From assembly GCA_029257745.1 (NCBI GenBank), contig JARIAS010000046.1, forward strand, positions 1 through 34,643: 34,643 nucleotides of DNA, read 5' to 3'. Of this stretch, positions 32,642 to 34,643 are shown piece by piece. Position numbers and translations under genes: made by a program. Numbering within the stretch: position 1 is the first letter of the stretch; every line of letters starts with the position of its first letter. Source of the stretch: Candidatus Cryptobacteroides sp. GTDB lineage: Bacteria; Bacteroidota; Bacteroidia; Bacteroidales; UBA932. The notes below the pieces were generated by a model that worked only from the letters and a program-made list of their open reading frames with translations, was not told the DNA's origin and searched no databases.

Positions 32642-32651
32642 ATTTCGAACT
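32642..32651. promoter_or_regulatory. Possible LacI-type operator
   Basis: A 10-base dyad with central CG (TTCGAA core, outer A/T matching, one pair mismatched) lies just upstream of the -7 box. LacI-family sites commonly have a central CG. It is short and could be chance. Confidence 0.22.
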
Positions 32652-32702
32652 CTGTTTTTGAGTAATATGATTAAACATTAGCTCCCCATAAACATGGAAA
32701 AG

Positions 32703-33743
32703 CTATTCTTTTTTTGCAGTAGAGCCCCCTACAATCAATTGAGGAGCCAATAATATTGTATCCTCCTCTTCATTGTAAGAAGACTTATTTTTTATTAATT
32801 TAACTAACAACTTAACAGACTCTTCTCCTAAACGAGTAAGTGGCTGAACTATATGCGTAACAGTGGTTTCATATAAACTATATATATCACTGTCATCAAA
32901 ACCTACAATAGCCAAATCAGACGGAGTCTTCAAATGAAGTTTCTTTAAAACTGCCAACACTAAGGCTGATAAAGAATATGTTGGCAAGAACAAAGCCTCA
33001 ACCCCTCTTGATATAGCATCACTAATAATTTTTTCCACATCCATTCTGGCATCATCATAAGAGGTATAGTGTATCTTTACATATTCATAAAGATTATTAT
33101 TTTGCATAGCCTCTTTATAGCCCCTTTCTCTCTCTGAAAAGCTTGAGATGCCTAATGTATAAGAAATCATCTCTATTTTCTTATAACCCTTATTGATTAG
33201 CTCTTCTGTCGCCATAACACCAGCTGAACAATCATTGAGCAGGACCTTACCGACACCATGCAAAGACTCTATATCCCTGTCCAACAATACAACTGGAACT
33301 TTTGCGTCAATAGCCTTTTGTATAGCAGCCTCACCACCTGTACAAGGAGCGACTATAACACCATCAATATTATGAGCTAAAACGGTATCCATAACATTCT
33401 CTAGTTTACTTGCCTTTTCATCTGAACTAGAGAAAAATACGTTATACCCATAAGATTGAGCATGGTCCTCGATACATCTTGAAATACCTGCAAAGAATTT
33501 ATTTGATATATCATTTGGTATAACCGCTATAGTATTAGATTTTCCACTTCTTAATGATGCTGCCGCAAAATTTCTTCTATAACCTAGACGCTTAGCAACA
33601 TCTAAGACTCTTTGTGCTGTTTTAGGATTTACTGGACAGTCCAAATTACCCTGACTATCTCTTTTTGCATTCATCACAAATGAAACTAATGTAACTGAAA
33701 CGTGAGCTTCATTTGCAACATCTCTTATTGTTATCCTTTTCAT
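32703..33743 (-). CDS. LacI-family transcriptional regulator
   Basis: A 346-residue sugar-responsive DNA-binding protein. The N-terminal helix-turn-helix is clear (TIRDVANEAHVSVTLVSFVMN, residues 4-24), followed by the hinge region LGYRRNFAAASLRSGKSNTIAVI and a periplasmic-binding-protein-like sensor domain (about 70-340) with GVIVAPCTGGE and the family segment AIVGFDDSDIYSLYETTVTHIVQP. The loop after the HTH carries an insert (KRDSQGNLDCPVNPKT), longer than the E. coli LacI pattern but common in Bacteroidota. It lies directly upstream of the fusion/nagB/transketolase genes, so an aminosugar-phosphate effector is the simplest inference. Confidence 0.92.
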   Translation of the reverse strand: MKRITIRDVANEAHVSVTLVSFVMNAKRDSQGNLDCPVNPKTAQRVLDVAKRLGYRRNFAAASLRSGKSNTIAVIPNDISNKFFAGISRCIEDHAQSYGYNVFFSSSDEKASKLENVMDTVLAHNIDGVIVAPCTGGEAAIQKAIDAKVPVVLLDRDIESLHGVGKVLLNDCSAGVMATEELINKGYKKIEMISYTLGISSFSERERGYKEAMQNNNLYEYVKIHYTSYDDARMDVEKIISDAISRGVEALFLPTYSLSALVLAVLKKLHLKTPSDLAIVGFDDSDIYSLYETTVTHIVQPLTRLGEESVKLLVKLIKNKSSYNEEEDTILLAPQLIVGGSTAKKE

Positions 33744-33893
33744 TATATTCTATAGCTTTTGATGTCTTTTTAATTAATTCGCAATATAATCAAAATATTC
33801 CTAATTAAGCTTAGTTTTATTTAGTATATATCAATATCCATATAAAAATAATTTATCATTAGGTATAACTATTTATTATTTAATAAAATATTT

Positions 33894-33901
33894 TACCTTT
33901 G
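33894..33901 (+). promoter_or_regulatory. Predicted -7 promoter box for the last gene
   Basis: TACCTTTG matches TAnnTTTG and ends 29 bases before the ATG at 33931. The 187-base gap from 33744 holds nothing else that I can support. Confidence 0.5.
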
Positions 33902-33930
33902 CGTTATAGTTTAATTTAAACCTTTTCAAT

Positions 33931-34629
33931 ATGAAAAAAATCATTTTTATACTTATTCTTTTTTTATGTATTAGAATAGTCTCTATTGCTCAAGATAAAA
34001 TATTTAAACTTAATGGTTCTGTAATAAACTGCAAGATTGTTGAAGTTAATAATGCGAATATTAAATATTTATTGGACAATAACACACATACGAACCTAAT
34101 AAGTAAAGCTAAAGTCTTTAAAATCTCCTATAATGGGAAAAATGAATTTATATTATCAAAACCAAATCTAAGTTATAGACATTTAAAGAATTTTTACTCC
34201 GCTTCTAACTACACTGACAATGCTTCTAATTATTACAACTTAGCACTAATAGGTGTAACTTCGTTAATACTTCCTGGTATAGGACATTTTATTGTAGGAG
34301 AGCCTTTTAAGGGATTGTTATTACTATTATCTCCTGTACCTTTCTTTTATGGATTATCTACAGGTATCATATCTATTATTATATTTAAAGAGATAGCTCT
34401 AGGGATTAGTTTACTCTGTGCTTCATTAGCATACTTTATCGGCATAACAACTTACGCAGTATTAAATGCCATAAAAATTGCGAAGGTTAAGAATATGTAT
34501 CATAGTGATTTAAGACGACAATATTTGTCCTTAGATAATGGATATAAAAATAATATAAACTTAGCAAATAATATTATTTTAAAAGATTTAAGTATGACTA
34601 TTGGGCCTAAAATATGTTTTGCATTTTAA
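33931..34629 (+). CDS. Exported/membrane protein of unknown function
   Basis: A 232-residue protein with a signal peptide ending near SIAQ (residues 18-21), a short beta-rich domain (about 22-75, with the KLNGSVINCKIVEV and KVFKISYNGK strands), and three or four hydrophobic helices (about 103-122, 127-160, 158-182). It ends with a hydrophilic tail. The first helical hairpin contains PGIGHFIVGEPFKG, reminiscent of small TM2-like membrane modules. I do not recognise the family as a whole. It is transcribed alone, divergently from the LacI gene. The stop codon at 34627-34629 is inside the window, so the gene is complete. Confidence 0.75.
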   Translation: MKKIIFILILFLCIRIVSIAQDKIFKLNGSVINCKIVEVNNANIKYLLDNNTHTNLISKAKVFKISYNGKNEFILSKPNLSYRHLKNFYSASNYTDNASNYYNLALIGVTSLILPGIGHFIVGEPFKGLLLLLSPVPFFYGLSTGIISIIIFKEIALGISLLCASLAYFIGITTYAVLNAIKIAKVKNMYHSDLRRQYLSLDNGYKNNINLANNIILKDLSMTIGPKICFAF

Positions 34630-34643
34630 ACTCGCCTATCCAT

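Noticed and set aside
32679..32705. Terminator at the end of the LacI gene
   Set aside because: A hairpin with wobble pairs can be drawn over the stop codon, but no U-run follows on the minus strand.
34630..34643. Start of a minus-strand gene at the window edge
   Set aside because: The ATG at 34643 reads into a stop within a few codons.

Overview
The window is strongly AT-rich chromosomal DNA from a member of the Bacteroidota, most likely the order Bacteroidales. The evidence is a SusC/SusD pair with lipoprotein neighbours, a fused FeoA-FeoB, a NagB-like/PIG-L fusion protein, a split transketolase, and many upstream -7 boxes of the Bacteroidota type TAnnTTTG, two of them with a TTTTG element exactly 19 bases upstream. 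I cannot assign a genus. Most genes are housekeeping; the more accessory parts are the SusCD operon, the amino-sugar operon and the hemerythrin-feoAB operon.

Layout. 1-1490: a small conserved protein, a terminator, and galE facing away from dacB (PBP4-type peptidase). 3035-10034, minus strand: a compact eight-gene operon running from a small membrane protein through mutL, a rhomboid protease, a membrane-anchored EEP-fold hydrolase, a YrdC-type t6A synthase, rsmE, a YfcE-like phosphodiesterase and radA. 10142-10639: ispF on the plus strand. 10666-10913: tRNA-Gln and tRNA-Met in tandem behind one strong promoter, followed by a terminator and a short field of degenerate repeats.

11148-21086, minus strand: a six-gene operon in the order S9 serine peptidase, SusC, SusD, a 68-residue lipoprotein, a 416-residue lipoprotein with Calx-beta-like repeats, and a GH109-type NAD-dependent glycosidase with a lipoprotein signal. 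Having the peptidase as the first gene and a GalNAc-ase-like enzyme as the last suggests uptake and trimming of peptides or O-glycopeptides. This is inferred from gene content. Upstream lie queH and a 320-base gap holding a likely orphan small RNA.

22082-25972, plus strand: a RIC/ScdA-like hemerythrin-fold protein, a LuxR-type regulator with an incomplete receiver domain, and FeoAB, forming a likely iron or nitrosative-stress operon. 25973-26661: a terminator, two dyads without a gene, and tRNA-Pro on the minus strand. 26662-28043: lolD and a tRNA1(Val) methyltransferase. 28040-33743, minus strand: a LacI regulator followed by a degenerate-NagB/PIG-L fusion, an intact NagB and the two halves of transketolase, which links amino-sugar breakdown to the pentose phosphate pathway. 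The window ends with a secreted or membrane protein of unknown function.
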